A stretch of 64,000 nt of DNA from CAZUXE01 sp964624585 (GTDB lineage Bacteria; Hydrothermota; Tepidihabitantia; B3-TA06). How positions within the stretch are numbered: position 1 is the stretch's first letter; each line of letters starts with the position of its first letter. Below the pieces are notes generated by a model. It ran no database searches. It saw only the letters and a program-made list of their open reading frames with translations, and was not told where the DNA came from. Below, one piece after another: positions 15,614 through 24,408 of this stretch. The position numbers were made by a program, and so were the translations under genes. The stretch spans positions 1 through 64,000 of the forward strand of contig CAZUXE010000001.1 of NCBI GenBank assembly GCA_964624585.1, in the 5' to 3' direction.

Positions 15614-17179
15614 TTAATTCATCTTTATTATTTTGACAAATTGATCGTAATTTACAGATTGTACTCTTACGAAATACATACCCTGCGAAAGCGAAGGAAT
15701 TTCCCAACTAAACTCATTAGTATTATTAATTGTTTGACTTGTAGTAGTAATATTTCTGCCTGAAACATCGTAGAGGCTAAAGGTATAGGCACCGAACAAA
15801 GGATTTGAGAATTGAATATTGATTTTATTCGATGAAAAATACGCATTTAAGTCAGATAGATTAGCGAAAGCTTCCTCATTTACTGCCTCAGATTTCAGAT
15901 AACCAAAGTATATTCTTTGTTTACCACTTTCTCTGAAATCACTCCACAATGGGAATGGATTACCGTTCCATGCCGCTAAACCAATGTACTCACCAATTAT
16001 ACCTCCCGGCATTGCAGGAAATTTCAAAGCCGCAGCTTCGGAATAGATTCTATGAGGTTTTGAAGATACACTGCTCACTCTTATCGCATCACTCCAGGTA
16101 TCTCCGGCATCTTTGGAATATACATAATAGATATCCAGCAATCCACCGCTTATGCCGTTCCGTTGGTCATAAAAGATAACGTGGATTATACCTGTGTTAT
16201 CTACTACCAACCAGGGATGAAACTGGTCATTACCTGCAAGGTCATCACCTGATATCTTTATTCCCTTACTCCATGTTAGGCCTTTATCTACAGATTTTGT
16301 AAAGAAAATATCGGTACTGCCGTTCACCCCTTTATCCATATAGGCAATATACATATTACCGGAATAGGCGCCATCTGTGATATCTGCATCCATTGCGGGA
16401 AACGAAAAAGCATCTATATAGCCATCAACCTTATGGGGATTATTTATATTTAGTGAAACCACCGTGATATCTGGGCCCCATGTAACGCCCCCGTCTGTTG
16501 AACGGTCAAGTTTAATTGAAGGTGGATTAAAGTGAACCCAACCTATATAGTAAGTTCCATCCTTTCCTACGCACGGAACCGGCCACTGCACGCCTGGGGC
16601 ATCACCAACAACTACAGGATCAGTCCACGATAAACCCTTATCGCTTGAGCTAACAGAATAGATTTGTGAACTTCCTTGACTAAATCTTGCCCAAGGTATA
16701 TATAGGTTTCCTGCATACTTTGAATTACTGCGGTCACAGGCAATCAACTCTTTATCTTCAAAAGTACTGCCCGTACTCATAACAGCGTTTGCCTGTAACT
16801 TGAAAGTTTTACCACCATCATCTGACTTGAATACCGTCAATGAATTACTATCGTTTACAGAAATTAATGTGAGTATTACAAGATAGATGTTACCGTTTTT
16901 ATCGCATGTAAGGCCGGGATCTGAATCTTGCCAGAACGGAGAACCCTGGAGTAAATAATCTTTCCAGTTAGCGCCACCGTCAAAACTATAGGCTATACCT
17001 ACCTGACGATGTCCCAAGCGAAAATCGCGCCAGCAAGCTACTAGATTGAGAGAATCGGTAGGGTTAAGCACCACCTGTGCTTCGTTATGAAAGTTATCAA
17101 CACTGTCGGAATTTACCCTGATATTGGTAAAATCCCAGGTATTAAGGCTTGAAAATAAAGATAATATATAGAAAATCAT
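15614..17179 (-). CDS. Secreted BNR-repeat (sialidase-fold) protein with T9SS sorting domain
   Basis: I start at 17179 because AAGGAG lies 6 nt upstream there, giving MIFYILSLFSSLN as a signal peptide; an upstream in-frame start at 17215 has none. The 521-aa product has repeated Asp-box-like units (SFDGGANWKDY, SDDGGKTFKLQ, SSDKGLSWTDP, STDGGVTWGPD, SVDKGLTWSKG, SKDAGDTWSDA), so it is a six-bladed sialidase-type propeller. The last 80 residues form a Por-type sorting domain (YDVSGRNI...GMYFVRV). Catalytic sialidase residues are not evident, so it may be a binding or structural protein. Confidence 0.8.
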   Translation of the reverse strand: MIFYILSLFSSLNTWDFTNIRVNSDSVDNFHNEAQVVLNPTDSLNLVACWRDFRLGHRQVGIAYSFDGGANWKDYLLQGSPFWQDSDPGLTCDKNGNIYLVILTLISVNDSNSLTVFKSDDGGKTFKLQANAVMSTGSTFEDKELIACDRSNSKYAGNLYIPWARFSQGSSQIYSVSSSDKGLSWTDPVVVGDAPGVQWPVPCVGKDGTYYIGWVHFNPPSIKLDRSTDGGVTWGPDITVVSLNINNPHKVDGYIDAFSFPAMDADITDGAYSGNMYIAYMDKGVNGSTDIFFTKSVDKGLTWSKGIKISGDDLAGNDQFHPWLVVDNTGIIHVIFYDQRNGISGGLLDIYYVYSKDAGDTWSDAIRVSSVSSKPHRIYSEAAALKFPAMPGGIIGEYIGLAAWNGNPFPLWSDFRESGKQRIYFGYLKSEAVNEEAFANLSDLNAYFSSNKINIQFSNPLFGAYTFSLYDVSGRNITTTSQTINNTNEFSWEIPSLSQGMYFVRVQSVNYDQFVKIIKMN

Positions 17180-17408
17180 GCTTACTCCTTTTTTTGCTTT
17201 TATATTATGACGCAAAACAGGCTATTTATGTTCACCCCTTTATGAGCAATATAGTCGTCATACCTAATATTATCACCTACGACTGCTATATTCGCCGTTT
17301 CTGATTCCAATCTTAAAGACTAAAGAAAGCGTTTAGGTATCTAGCAACCACACTATCGGAGATTTTATATCACCTGTTTGGCTAAAACAAGACAAAATCT
17401 TAGGTTTT

Positions 17409-18431
17409 TTATTTTTCTCCGCCAGGCCCCCAATCGGGTTCTGCATAAGTGCTTTTGTTACTTAAACGCCCCAAAATTTTAGCTGCAAGCTTGAAGTTTG
17501 TGGAATTATTATAAAAATCCGCTACGAAAAGATCTGCTTCACCTGGTGTTGTACCAAAAAGAAGTGTATCGCCTGTAGGAGAGACCGTAACATAAGAATA
17601 TGAATGCAAGTAAGGAGTACTTCTCGTAGTAAGAACACCTGCGCCTTTACCTGTCATTTGGAATACATATATCGAAGAGATAGTTTCCCTACCCGTTATT
17701 GCCAGAACATATTTACCGTCAAATGTCCAAAGCAATTTTACCCACGAAGTAAAAGGCAAACTTTCTTTATAATTTCCGGTAAGCAACTTGTATCCTGAAC
17801 CATCACGATTCACTATACCTATATCAACTCTTTCAATAGGCGGGTCACTCGGAATAGGCGCAGGATAAGTTCCAAGCGTTATGAACGCAATCTTTTCACC
17901 GTCTGGTGAATACGCCCCTGCAAAAGCTTGGGTTAAAGTAACCGTCGCCTCAACCGCGGGACAGTATATTTGGGTCTTGTTAAACACTCTGTGATATGCA
18001 GGGGGATTAGTTGAAAAATCTACTATCGTTAGCCGGTTTCCTGTTCCTGCAGACGAAAAAAGTAGTTCATTTGAAACCGGTGAACCGTCTAAATATCGTG
18101 CATTGGGAATTTCTGCCGCAACAAGATTCTTACCATTCCTATCAACAGCATATATATAGAATGGAGCGGATGGTTTATTTCTGCTAAGAAAGGCTACCTT
18201 TTCGCTTTTCCCAAGTAGAATAGGGCTATGAATTTCTTCCATACTGTCTACCAATGGATAGATACGTTTAACAACCTTGCCTTGGGAATCAAGAATAACA
18301 ATAGCGGCTTCATTATCAGTTACTGCAATATACGAATCCCGCAACGGCCACTGCTCTACGGAAACGTTGCACGCTGTATAGGATAAACCGATAAGTATTA
18401 CCGCAAAAACCATCGACCTTATTTTAACCAT
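17409..18431 (-). CDS. Lipoprotein with TolB-like beta-propeller
   Basis: The 340-aa protein starts with a lipoprotein-type signal (lipobox SYTAC, Cys21). WD40/TolB-like repeats follow (AFAGAYSPDGEKIAFITL, LLWTFDGKYVLAITG, YVTVSPTGDTLLFGT, ending EPDWGPGGEK). The SPDG-K-(I/L) repeat is typical of PD40 propellers. TAAGGAGG lies 6 nt before the ATG, and a -35/-10 pair lies upstream. It has its own promoter and no operon partner. Function beyond a surface propeller is unknown. Confidence 0.75.
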   Translation of the reverse strand: MVKIRSMVFAVILIGLSYTACNVSVEQWPLRDSYIAVTDNEAAIVILDSQGKVVKRIYPLVDSMEEIHSPILLGKSEKVAFLSRNKPSAPFYIYAVDRNGKNLVAAEIPNARYLDGSPVSNELLFSSAGTGNRLTIVDFSTNPPAYHRVFNKTQIYCPAVEATVTLTQAFAGAYSPDGEKIAFITLGTYPAPIPSDPPIERVDIGIVNRDGSGYKLLTGNYKESLPFTSWVKLLWTFDGKYVLAITGRETISSIYVFQMTGKGAGVLTTRSTPYLHSYSYVTVSPTGDTLLFGTTPGEADLFVADFYNNSTNFKLAAKILGRLSNKSTYAEPDWGPGGEK

Positions 18432-18460
18432 TTTATCCTCCTTAAAAAGTTCTCTGTCTC

Positions 18461-18488
18461 AGTTTAAGGTTTCAGATAGTTCTGTCAA
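18461..18488 (-). promoter_or_regulatory. Promoter of the propeller lipoprotein gene
   Basis: On the minus strand: TTGACA, 16 nt, TAAACT, with a leader of about 24 nt containing TAAGGAGG. Confidence 0.75.
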
Positions 18489-18618
18489 GTGGTTTTAGGC
18501 ACTATATGCAAAAACCGTTTATAGTATTAATCACAACGTTTGCATCAACGAAGTGTACTCGCTCCAAAGCTTGGGCATAATGAACGGCTTATATCTCGCA
18601 TAACGAAATCAAAAATAG

Positions 18619-18646
18619 TTGACAAGCAAGCCAAGTTGATTATCTT
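18619..18646 (+). promoter_or_regulatory. Promoter of the aspartyl protease-like gene
   Basis: TTGACA, 16 nt, TATCTT. The start at 18709 follows a leader of about 56 nt that ends in AAGGAGG. Confidence 0.65.
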
Positions 18647-18708
18647 TAGGCTATATTCAACATAGAATCGTTCTAAACAAAACTTTTGTAAAAAAGCTAA
18701 GGAGGAAT

Positions 18709-20559
18709 ATGCGGCATTTGAAGGTAATTCTTATTTCTATTTGCTTTGCACTTACCTTCTCTTCATTAAACGCTCAGGTATACAAAACCGAGAGTATTTT
18801 GAGGAAACACGCAAAGGCAATGGGAGGACGCAATTTACTTAAAAATTACACTTCGTTGTATTATGAAGCGAAAATAGATTCCCGGGGTCTTGCAGGACAG
18901 TACAAAGCATGGATACTCCCCGCAGACAGAATCCGGACCGAAATGAAATTAGGCGTTATCAATGAAGCTAACTGTTATAACGGAAAACAACAGTGGACAA
19001 TAAGTCTCAGTGACGGCACAACAAGCGTTGGTGACGAGTTATCTAAAAAAGAAATGTTCTCACTTGCACTTCTTCAATCACGCGCTTATGTTTTCGCAGA
19101 TACCACTATAAGGGTTCGATATTTAACCAGAGAAGGGGAAATGGGACGCAGTTTTCTGGTTATGCAAGTTTCGCCTTCCTCTGGCGTGGATTTTAAGATA
19201 TGGGTAGATGAACAAACATGGCTCTTGGCTAAAAGTGAAATAAGCTCTGGTGGTTTTACAACTATACGGGAATACGACGCATATGCTTCAGTTAATGGTC
19301 TTATGCTGCCATACTTCATTAAGGTTTCCGTACCTCAACTTCAGCAGGAATATACTCTGAATCTTTATAATGTGAAATTAAATTCCTATGTAGACGAACG
19401 TCTATTTGTACTTCAGCAGAACGTAAAACATAAGTATATCTTAAGCCGAGGAAACAAATCGGCGCCAATGAAATTTAATCTTAACGGCGGCATAGTAACC
19501 GTTAAGGGCATGATTAACGGACAGGGTCCCTATGTGTTCGCTCTTGATTGTGCAATGGAGGCTTCCGTAGTATCTGAATATCTGGCAACCAAACTTCACA
19601 TGGATTCGGCAGGGTTTTTCAATGCTCAAGGCCCCAATAGTATTCTAGGCTCACCTATGGTTAAGGTCGATTCGTTGAACCTTGATGGGGCGGCCTTCTA
19701 CGGTCAAATTATGGTAACAAGACCAGCTGAAGAAATACTGGCGCGATACGCAGGCATAAAGGTAGATTTTATCCTGGGCTACGATTTCTTTTCTCAATTC
19801 GTTGTAGGACTGAATTTTAGCCAAAACGCCTTAACTCTATACAAACCTGAAGGCTTTGCCGCACCTGCCGGCTACAGCTTCGTTAGCTGTAATTATGACG
19901 ATTTGGTTCCGGTGCTGAGGGTTTTTCCACTTGAGACTTCAGGTAAATTTATTGTTAGCACAGCTTCACCTACTACAATAGATTTCACAGAACCCTTTGT
20001 TAAATCCTCTGGGCTCAAAAAAAACCTAAAAAGATTGGTTGAATCGGGACTTCATCCCTATAGTGACGCGGTAGATATGATGGTAGGTAGAATTAAAATT
20101 GCATCCTTGGGGCCTTTTGAATTTCTTGATATTCCCGTAGGTATTGCTCAAAATGCGAAATATGGAATATATGCTTCACATAAATACGATGGTATTGTAG
20201 GAACAGAAATTCTCCGGCGCTTCGATTTGATGTTCGACTATAAAGGCAACCGAATTGCTATGAAAAAGAACCATCTGTTTGAGGATAAATTCAAAACGGA
20301 AAAAAGCGGAATGAAACTGAAAGTTCGAGAAAACGGTAACATTATAGTTGCAGGCAATGTTGCCGGTTCACCGGCTGACGAAGCAATGATTGAACCTGGT
20401 TCTCTTTTGCTTGAATTGAACGGAAAGGATGTGTCAAGACTCGGAATGCGAGGAATTCGGGAAATACTATCCGGCCCAAAGGATAACGAAGTAACCGTTA
20501 AAACATCTAAAAACGGCAAAACCCACACTGCAACCCTTATTTTAAGAATTTACTACTAG
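18709..20559 (+). CDS. Secreted retropepsin-like/PDZ protein with degenerate active site
   Basis: The 616-aa protein has three parts after a signal peptide ending NAQ. Residues about 25-240 resemble a LolA-like lipoprotein-sorting beta sheet (KHAKAMGGRNLLKNYTSLYYEAK...). Residues about 250-530 form two retropepsin-like lobes. Residues about 540-616 are a PDZ domain (NGNIIVAGNVAGSPADEAMIEPGSLLLELNGKDV). In the first lobe the expected DTG is D280-C281-A282 in FALDCAMEAS. The second lobe reads STASPTT. The usual catalytic signature is therefore lost, and proteolysis is doubtful. AAGGAGG precedes the ATG. There is no operon partner. Confidence 0.75.
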   Translation: MRHLKVILISICFALTFSSLNAQVYKTESILRKHAKAMGGRNLLKNYTSLYYEAKIDSRGLAGQYKAWILPADRIRTEMKLGVINEANCYNGKQQWTISLSDGTTSVGDELSKKEMFSLALLQSRAYVFADTTIRVRYLTREGEMGRSFLVMQVSPSSGVDFKIWVDEQTWLLAKSEISSGGFTTIREYDAYASVNGLMLPYFIKVSVPQLQQEYTLNLYNVKLNSYVDERLFVLQQNVKHKYILSRGNKSAPMKFNLNGGIVTVKGMINGQGPYVFALDCAMEASVVSEYLATKLHMDSAGFFNAQGPNSILGSPMVKVDSLNLDGAAFYGQIMVTRPAEEILARYAGIKVDFILGYDFFSQFVVGLNFSQNALTLYKPEGFAAPAGYSFVSCNYDDLVPVLRVFPLETSGKFIVSTASPTTIDFTEPFVKSSGLKKNLKRLVESGLHPYSDAVDMMVGRIKIASLGPFEFLDIPVGIAQNAKYGIYASHKYDGIVGTEILRRFDLMFDYKGNRIAMKKNHLFEDKFKTEKSGMKLKVRENGNIIVAGNVAGSPADEAMIEPGSLLLELNGKDVSRLGMRGIREILSGPKDNEVTVKTSKNGKTHTATLILRIYY

Positions 20560-20876
20560 TTTTGTCGCTTTGCCTAACATGCCTCATCTATGCTGGATAT
20601 TCCTCCGATAGTTGCATACGCGGATAGGTATTGGGTGTTCTATACGCAGATTTTCTATCAGCCACAACCATATCGGCTGACGAAGTGCTAAAAGATGATG
20701 CTTCTATTGTTTCAGTCCGCATTAATTAGCTGTAAGAAGCTGTGTTATCGCAGCAGATACTCTAAGGCCACTTACTCTTTTTTTAACAAAACCTCTATCC
20801 TGAAATGGTTTAGCAAAACGCTTCCTAAATAAGATTAAGACAATCCTAAAGGCAGTTGCGAATTGTTTAATAGTTA
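20560..20876. other. Non-coding stretch
   Basis: About 320 nt with no supported gene, hairpin terminator or repeat visible; it leads into the promoter at 20877. Confidence 0.5.
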
Positions 20877-20904
20877 TTGACAGTTTTTCCATAAGGCGTA
20901 TTAT
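20877..20904 (+). promoter_or_regulatory. Leaderless promoter of the CBS-domain gene
   Basis: TTGACA, 16 nt, TATTAT, then 6 nt to the ATG at 20911. Confidence 0.75.
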
Positions 20905-20910
20905 ATATTT

Positions 20911-21387
20911 ATGTTACGAGTAATTGATTGTATGAATCGGAACCTGAAAACAGTAACTCCGCAAACCAGCCTTCGTGAGGCTATTCAAATAATGCTTGAT
21001 GAAGATTTAGACGGTTTGCCGGTTGCAGACGAAAAAAATCACTCTCTGGGAATTATTACTCTAGGTTATCTTTTAAGAGGCTTTATGCCCGACCACCTTC
21101 AGGAACTTCCCGAAATAACACAAAACGAAGTTGAAGCGGTAAATATTCAGGCTTTTTTCGGCCCAACCTCTTTTCTATTTATGGTCGCAGATTTTTTCAA
21201 AAACGACGTTGAACCGGTAACTATAGATACCTCCCTTATGTCCGCTGCCGCCTCAATGGAAGCTCAACAGCTGCACATGCTCCCTGTTGTTAAAGGGAAT
21301 AAACTGATAGCTGTACTTACCAGACACGACATCATGCAAGCATTCTTTTCAAAGTCTCTCCCCGGCTCAACCAAGCCTACAGATTAA
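20911..21387 (+). CDS. CBS-domain pair protein
   Basis: The 158-aa cytoplasmic protein is made of two CBS motifs: MNRNLKTVTPQTSLREAIQIMLDEDLDGLPVADEKNHSLGIITLGYLL at the N-terminus and VEPVTIDTSLMSAAASMEAQQLHMLPVVKGNKLIAVLTRHDIM at the C-terminus. About 40 residues between them contain QAFFGPTSF. Such pairs bind adenine nucleotides and act as energy or ligand sensors. No effector domain is present, and the neighbours do not suggest a partner. The start is fixed by the promoter 6 nt upstream; no ribosome site exists. Confidence 0.85.
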   Translation: MLRVIDCMNRNLKTVTPQTSLREAIQIMLDEDLDGLPVADEKNHSLGIITLGYLLRGFMPDHLQELPEITQNEVEAVNIQAFFGPTSFLFMVADFFKNDVEPVTIDTSLMSAAASMEAQQLHMLPVVKGNKLIAVLTRHDIMQAFFSKSLPGSTKPTD

Positions 21388-21490
21388 TAAATTCTTTGTT
21401 ACAAAAGACCCTGCTTATGGGCTAGAAACTTTGTATTAATTCCTTTAGGAAGGATAAGTCTGTAAGCCGAACGAACAAATAGGCTAGATA

Positions 21491-22426
21491 TTAGTTTTCT
21501 CTGGGAAGAATGCGTATCGCATCTTTAGTAATTTTCTCAAAACCTTCGGATATTTCCTCTGCGGTAATTGCTCCGTCTGCAAGCAACTCCTGAAAACGCT
21601 TTTCATTAATCATGCTTACTTTATCCCAAAAGCCTTTGCTTTCAAGAATAGGTCTAAGTTTTGCATGATCTAATTTATAGTGCGTATTTGCCACAAGTCG
21701 AGCTGAGCCTTTGGTTGTAACAATCTTGCGTTCCTGCCTATTGTTCATTTCATCAATAATCTGTTTCTTGATTTGCTCCATCTCTTTCTCCAACTCCGCG
21801 CGTTTCACCCGAAGGTCAAGGTAACGAGCTATGGCAGGTTCAAGATCGCTTGCAAGAAAATCAAAATTCTCTTCCTCAGGCGATTTCTCAGGTGTGTATC
21901 CTGAAAAATAGAGATAGAAGGCAGTACGGGAGGCTATAAAATCTGCAATATGAAGAATCCATTCCAGTGGTTTTTTGGGCATACGAAGCGGTTGAGGGCC
22001 CCATAGGCCCTGATGACATTCTATAGCATTCATTATTTCGTTAAAGTAAGGCGTTTCGGATTCAAGATGTTTAAGTTGATAGCGCACTATCAAAGGGTGA
22101 TCTTCCTCTGTATGCTCGGCATCTTCAAGCCCGTTTTTGAAAGAATCATGAAGCATTGCTGCCGCACGTAGAATATCCAGCTTAACGCCTTCCACCTTAA
22201 ATACCTTTGCCAGTTCAACTGCAAGGTAAACCACTCGCTTTGTATGCAAGACCAAACCGCCTTCACCAAGAGTATCCAATGGATGGAATCTACCTGAAGC
22301 GGAGGCCGAAACGTGCCAAAAATAAGAAGGCAGTTTTTCCAAGGCCTTAGTTACAAACAACTTGATAGACGGATCTTCAATATGTTTCAGCTCATCATCA
22401 AGACTAAATTTTAACTCGTTACTCAT
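21491..22426 (-). CDS. HD-domain phosphohydrolase
   Basis: The 311-aa protein carries the HD metal ligands: His61 in GLVLHTKRV, His93-Asp94 in AAAMLHDSFKNG, His110 in EEDHPLIV, and a later HIADFIASR. HD proteins hydrolyse phosphate esters such as nucleotides or cyclic nucleotides; the substrate cannot be told from sequence. The C-terminal third is helical and lysine-rich (RAELEKEMEQIKKQIIDEM). The gene starts 6 nt after a -10 box without a ribosome site, so its mRNA should be leaderless. Confidence 0.8.
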   Translation of the reverse strand: MSNELKFSLDDELKHIEDPSIKLFVTKALEKLPSYFWHVSASASGRFHPLDTLGEGGLVLHTKRVVYLAVELAKVFKVEGVKLDILRAAAMLHDSFKNGLEDAEHTEEDHPLIVRYQLKHLESETPYFNEIMNAIECHQGLWGPQPLRMPKKPLEWILHIADFIASRTAFYLYFSGYTPEKSPEEENFDFLASDLEPAIARYLDLRVKRAELEKEMEQIKKQIIDEMNNRQERKIVTTKGSARLVANTHYKLDHAKLRPILESKGFWDKVSMINEKRFQELLADGAITAEEISEGFEKITKDAIRILPREN

Positions 22427-22432
22427 GGAGTA

Positions 22433-22460
22433 ATGTTAAGGAGTATTCTACAATTGTCAA
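22433..22460 (-). promoter_or_regulatory. Leaderless promoter of the HD-domain gene
   Basis: On the minus strand: TTGACA, 16 nt, TAACAT, then 6 nt to the ATG. The -10 box matches consensus at four of six bases. Confidence 0.55.
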
Positions 22461-22604
22461 TCCCGTAGAACGGTATTAGTTCTTAACTTGATGCAGAATA
22501 AGTTATCGGATTAGCAGATAGTTTGAAGATAAATGCCCTTCATTAATCCCTGTTTAATTTTTATGTCAGGCAGGGAAGAAGAAGATGGAGGAATTTTAAT
22601 TTAC

Positions 22605-22631
22605 AAAAAAGCGGAGCATAAGCCCCGCTTT
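22605..22631 (-). terminator. Intrinsic terminator
   Basis: On the minus strand the stem AAGCGGGGC / GCTCCGCTT (one G-T pair) is followed by TTTTTT. It closes the lipoprotein gene ending at 22666. Confidence 0.9.
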
Positions 22632-22665
22632 AATTGTAAAAGTTTGCAGACAGTAAAGTTTTAAC

Positions 22666-23328
22666 TTAACCTTTTGTGTATTTAACCAGCTTAGTTTCAG
22701 TATCCATAGTAGTGCGTGTAGTGTCTGTACCAACTACTGTTTCCATAACGGCCTTGACGGTATTCAGAACGTTACCCACATTAGGCGCCCAATACATATA
22801 GTTTTCATACTCTTTATACATTTTTTCGGCTGCCTTGGATGTAACTTTAACTTTCAAACAATCTTTATACTCGTTGGCTGTCTTTTTATCGGCGACAATC
22901 TCGTAATTAACAATTGAAGTGTCTTTATCTTTTATAGTGGTCATTGTCCACTTATCGCCTACTTTGGGACTATTCGGCCATTTGTAGCTTTCTTTTTCAT
23001 CTGCAAGCTTCTCGTAGGTGTAGACCCAATCTTTATCAACACGAACGTACTTTGTAGTGGCGTTTTTACCTACAGTATTTTTAACTTCCCAAACAGCAAG
23101 TTTTTCTTTGCCGGTCAGTTTCGTTTCGCTGATTACTTCACTTTCATATTTGAAAGTAGTATCTGTGGGATCGGCTGTGCCTATTGTTGTAGTTATTTTC
23201 GTTTCATATTCCCATTTGTTGCCAACCTTAAGGGGATAGTAAGGTGACTGGGCGCCGCCGAACATGTTACAGCCGATGAATCCTATTGTCAGCGCTGCAC
23301 CTATAACAGCTAGTATAGTTTTTTTCAT
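22666..23328 (-). CDS. Lipoprotein, beta-rich
   Basis: The 220-aa protein has a lipoprotein signal ending FIGC (Cys20). A beta-rich domain begins YYPLKVGNKWEYETKITT and contains pairs of strands ending in threonine-rich turns. The PL-x-VG-x-KWEY opening is common in secreted proteins of uncultured FCB-type bacteria, with no assigned function. AAAGGAGG lies 7 nt before the ATG. It is flanked by its own promoter and terminator, so it is monocistronic. Confidence 0.75.
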   Translation of the reverse strand: MKKTILAVIGAALTIGFIGCNMFGGAQSPYYPLKVGNKWEYETKITTTIGTADPTDTTFKYESEVISETKLTGKEKLAVWEVKNTVGKNATTKYVRVDKDWVYTYEKLADEKESYKWPNSPKVGDKWTMTTIKDKDTSIVNYEIVADKKTANEYKDCLKVKVTSKAAEKMYKEYENYMYWAPNVGNVLNTVKAVMETVVGTDTTRTTMDTETKLVKYTKG

Positions 23329-23362
23329 AACAGTAGCCTCCTTTGGCTAGTTTGACTACAAA

Positions 23363-23390
23363 AGTATATCAATTACAAAAATTTTGTCAA
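23363..23390 (-). promoter_or_regulatory. Promoter of the lipoprotein gene at 23328
   Basis: On the minus strand: TTGACA, 16 nt, TATACT. Confidence 0.85.
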
Positions 23391-23771
23391 GCCCGTTAAG
23401 TCCGCCAATATTACGAGGGAGACTTCACAAGATTTCACACCTTTATTCTATAGACTCTTTGACAAAGGTATAAGCGATTCAAGCTGTATAAGTAACAATA
23501 ATCTCCCCTATTCCCTAACTTTCACTTTTTAATCGACAAGGAAAATGAACTTGCCTGCAGTAAATTAGCAATATCCTTCAGTGTTTGATAACGGTTATTC
23601 TTCACTTATCCGATTCACCTTGTATTCTTTTCGCTCAGCGCACTAAAAGATACCTGTTCTTCTTTGTATTTACTCATATCTCCTGTATTACGAAATAAAA
23701 ATAATCGGCTGCTAAATCGTGTAAAATCAGAAGTGGAAATTTGAACAAGATAGTGATATTCAACAAAATAG
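23391..23771. other. Non-coding stretch between divergent promoters
   Basis: About 380 AT-rich nt separate the minus-strand lipoprotein promoter from the plus-strand roadblock operon promoter. I see no gene or strong structure. Confidence 0.5.
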
Positions 23772-23800
23772 TTGACATTCCTACCTTATACGTGTATAGT
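23772..23800 (+). promoter_or_regulatory. Promoter of the roadblock-GTPase operon
   Basis: TTGACA, 17 nt, TATAGT, with a leader of about 40 nt ending in GGGAG. Confidence 0.8.
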
Positions 23801-23847
23801 TTTAGTTGAAGATGCGATGATGAACTAACTATAAAAAGGGAGTGTAA

Positions 23848-24399
23848 ATGCCTGGACTTAAGGACGAGTTAAATTCCGCGTTAGTGCGACTTAATCAGTC
23901 GGCACCGGAAATTAAAGCCTCTGCATTCATCAGCTTAGACGGTTTAATGCTTGCCTCAGCCCTACCTGAAGGCAGCAATGAAGACGCTATCGCGGCAATG
24001 AGCGCCACAGTTTTGGGGTTGGGAGAAAGAACAACCCGTGAATTTGCAGTCGGTGAACTACAACAAGTCTACTTCAAGGGAAAAGATGGATTTATTGTCT
24101 TACAGGCTGCAGGAGAAGATGGCGTTCTGGTAATTGTTACCGATTCCTCCGCAAAACTAGGAATTATCTTCCTTTTACTCTCCAGAACAGCCAATGAAAT
24201 ACAAGCTATTGTACAAAAAGCCCTAACACCCGTAACACTCCCCGTAACACAACCCGTAACACCCCCCGTAACACCTCCCGTAACACAACCCATAACACAA
24301 TCCGCACCCCCTAACGCAACACATACAACACCCGCATCTTCTGCCAATTCATCGCTACAGCCCAAAACACCACCTCCGAATTCCGCCTGGAGTAGATAA
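23848..24399 (+). CDS. Roadblock/LC7 protein with PVT-repeat tail
   Basis: Residues about 1-125 form a roadblock/LC7 domain (LNQSAPEIKASAFISLDGLMLASALPEGSNEDAIAAMSA...). This is the MglB-type fold that regulates small Ras-like GTPases. The tail (residues about 128-151) is a proline-threonine stretch encoded by six 12-bp repeats of the type CCC GTA ACA NNN, followed by a Pro/Ser/Asn-rich end. The gene heads an operon with a DUF4388-roadblock protein and a GTPase, which supports a GTPase-regulator role. The repeat tail looks like a late addition to a domain that usually ends at about 125 residues. Confidence 0.85.
   Translation: MPGLKDELNSALVRLNQSAPEIKASAFISLDGLMLASALPEGSNEDAIAAMSATVLGLGERTTREFAVGELQQVYFKGKDGFIVLQAAGEDGVLVIVTDSSAKLGIIFLLLSRTANEIQAIVQKALTPVTLPVTQPVTPPVTPPVTQPITQSAPPNATHTTPASSANSSLQPKTPPPNSAWSR
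24229..24300 (+). repeat. 12-bp coding minisatellite, six units
   Basis: Six units of CCC-(G/A)TA-ACA-NNN encode PVTL PVTQ PVTP PVTP PVTQ PITQ. The same unit occurs in the M28 peptidase gene at 54652-54711. Confidence 0.9.
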
Positions 24400-24408
24400 G
24401 TTTATAAC

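Noticed and set aside
24229..24300. CRISPR-like array
   Set aside because: Units are 12 bp, contiguous with no spacers, and in frame inside a protein; it is a coding minisatellite.
24069..24365. Open frame on the minus strand, Val/Thr/Gly repeats
   Set aside because: It is the antisense shadow of the PVT repeat of the roadblock gene and lacks a start signal.
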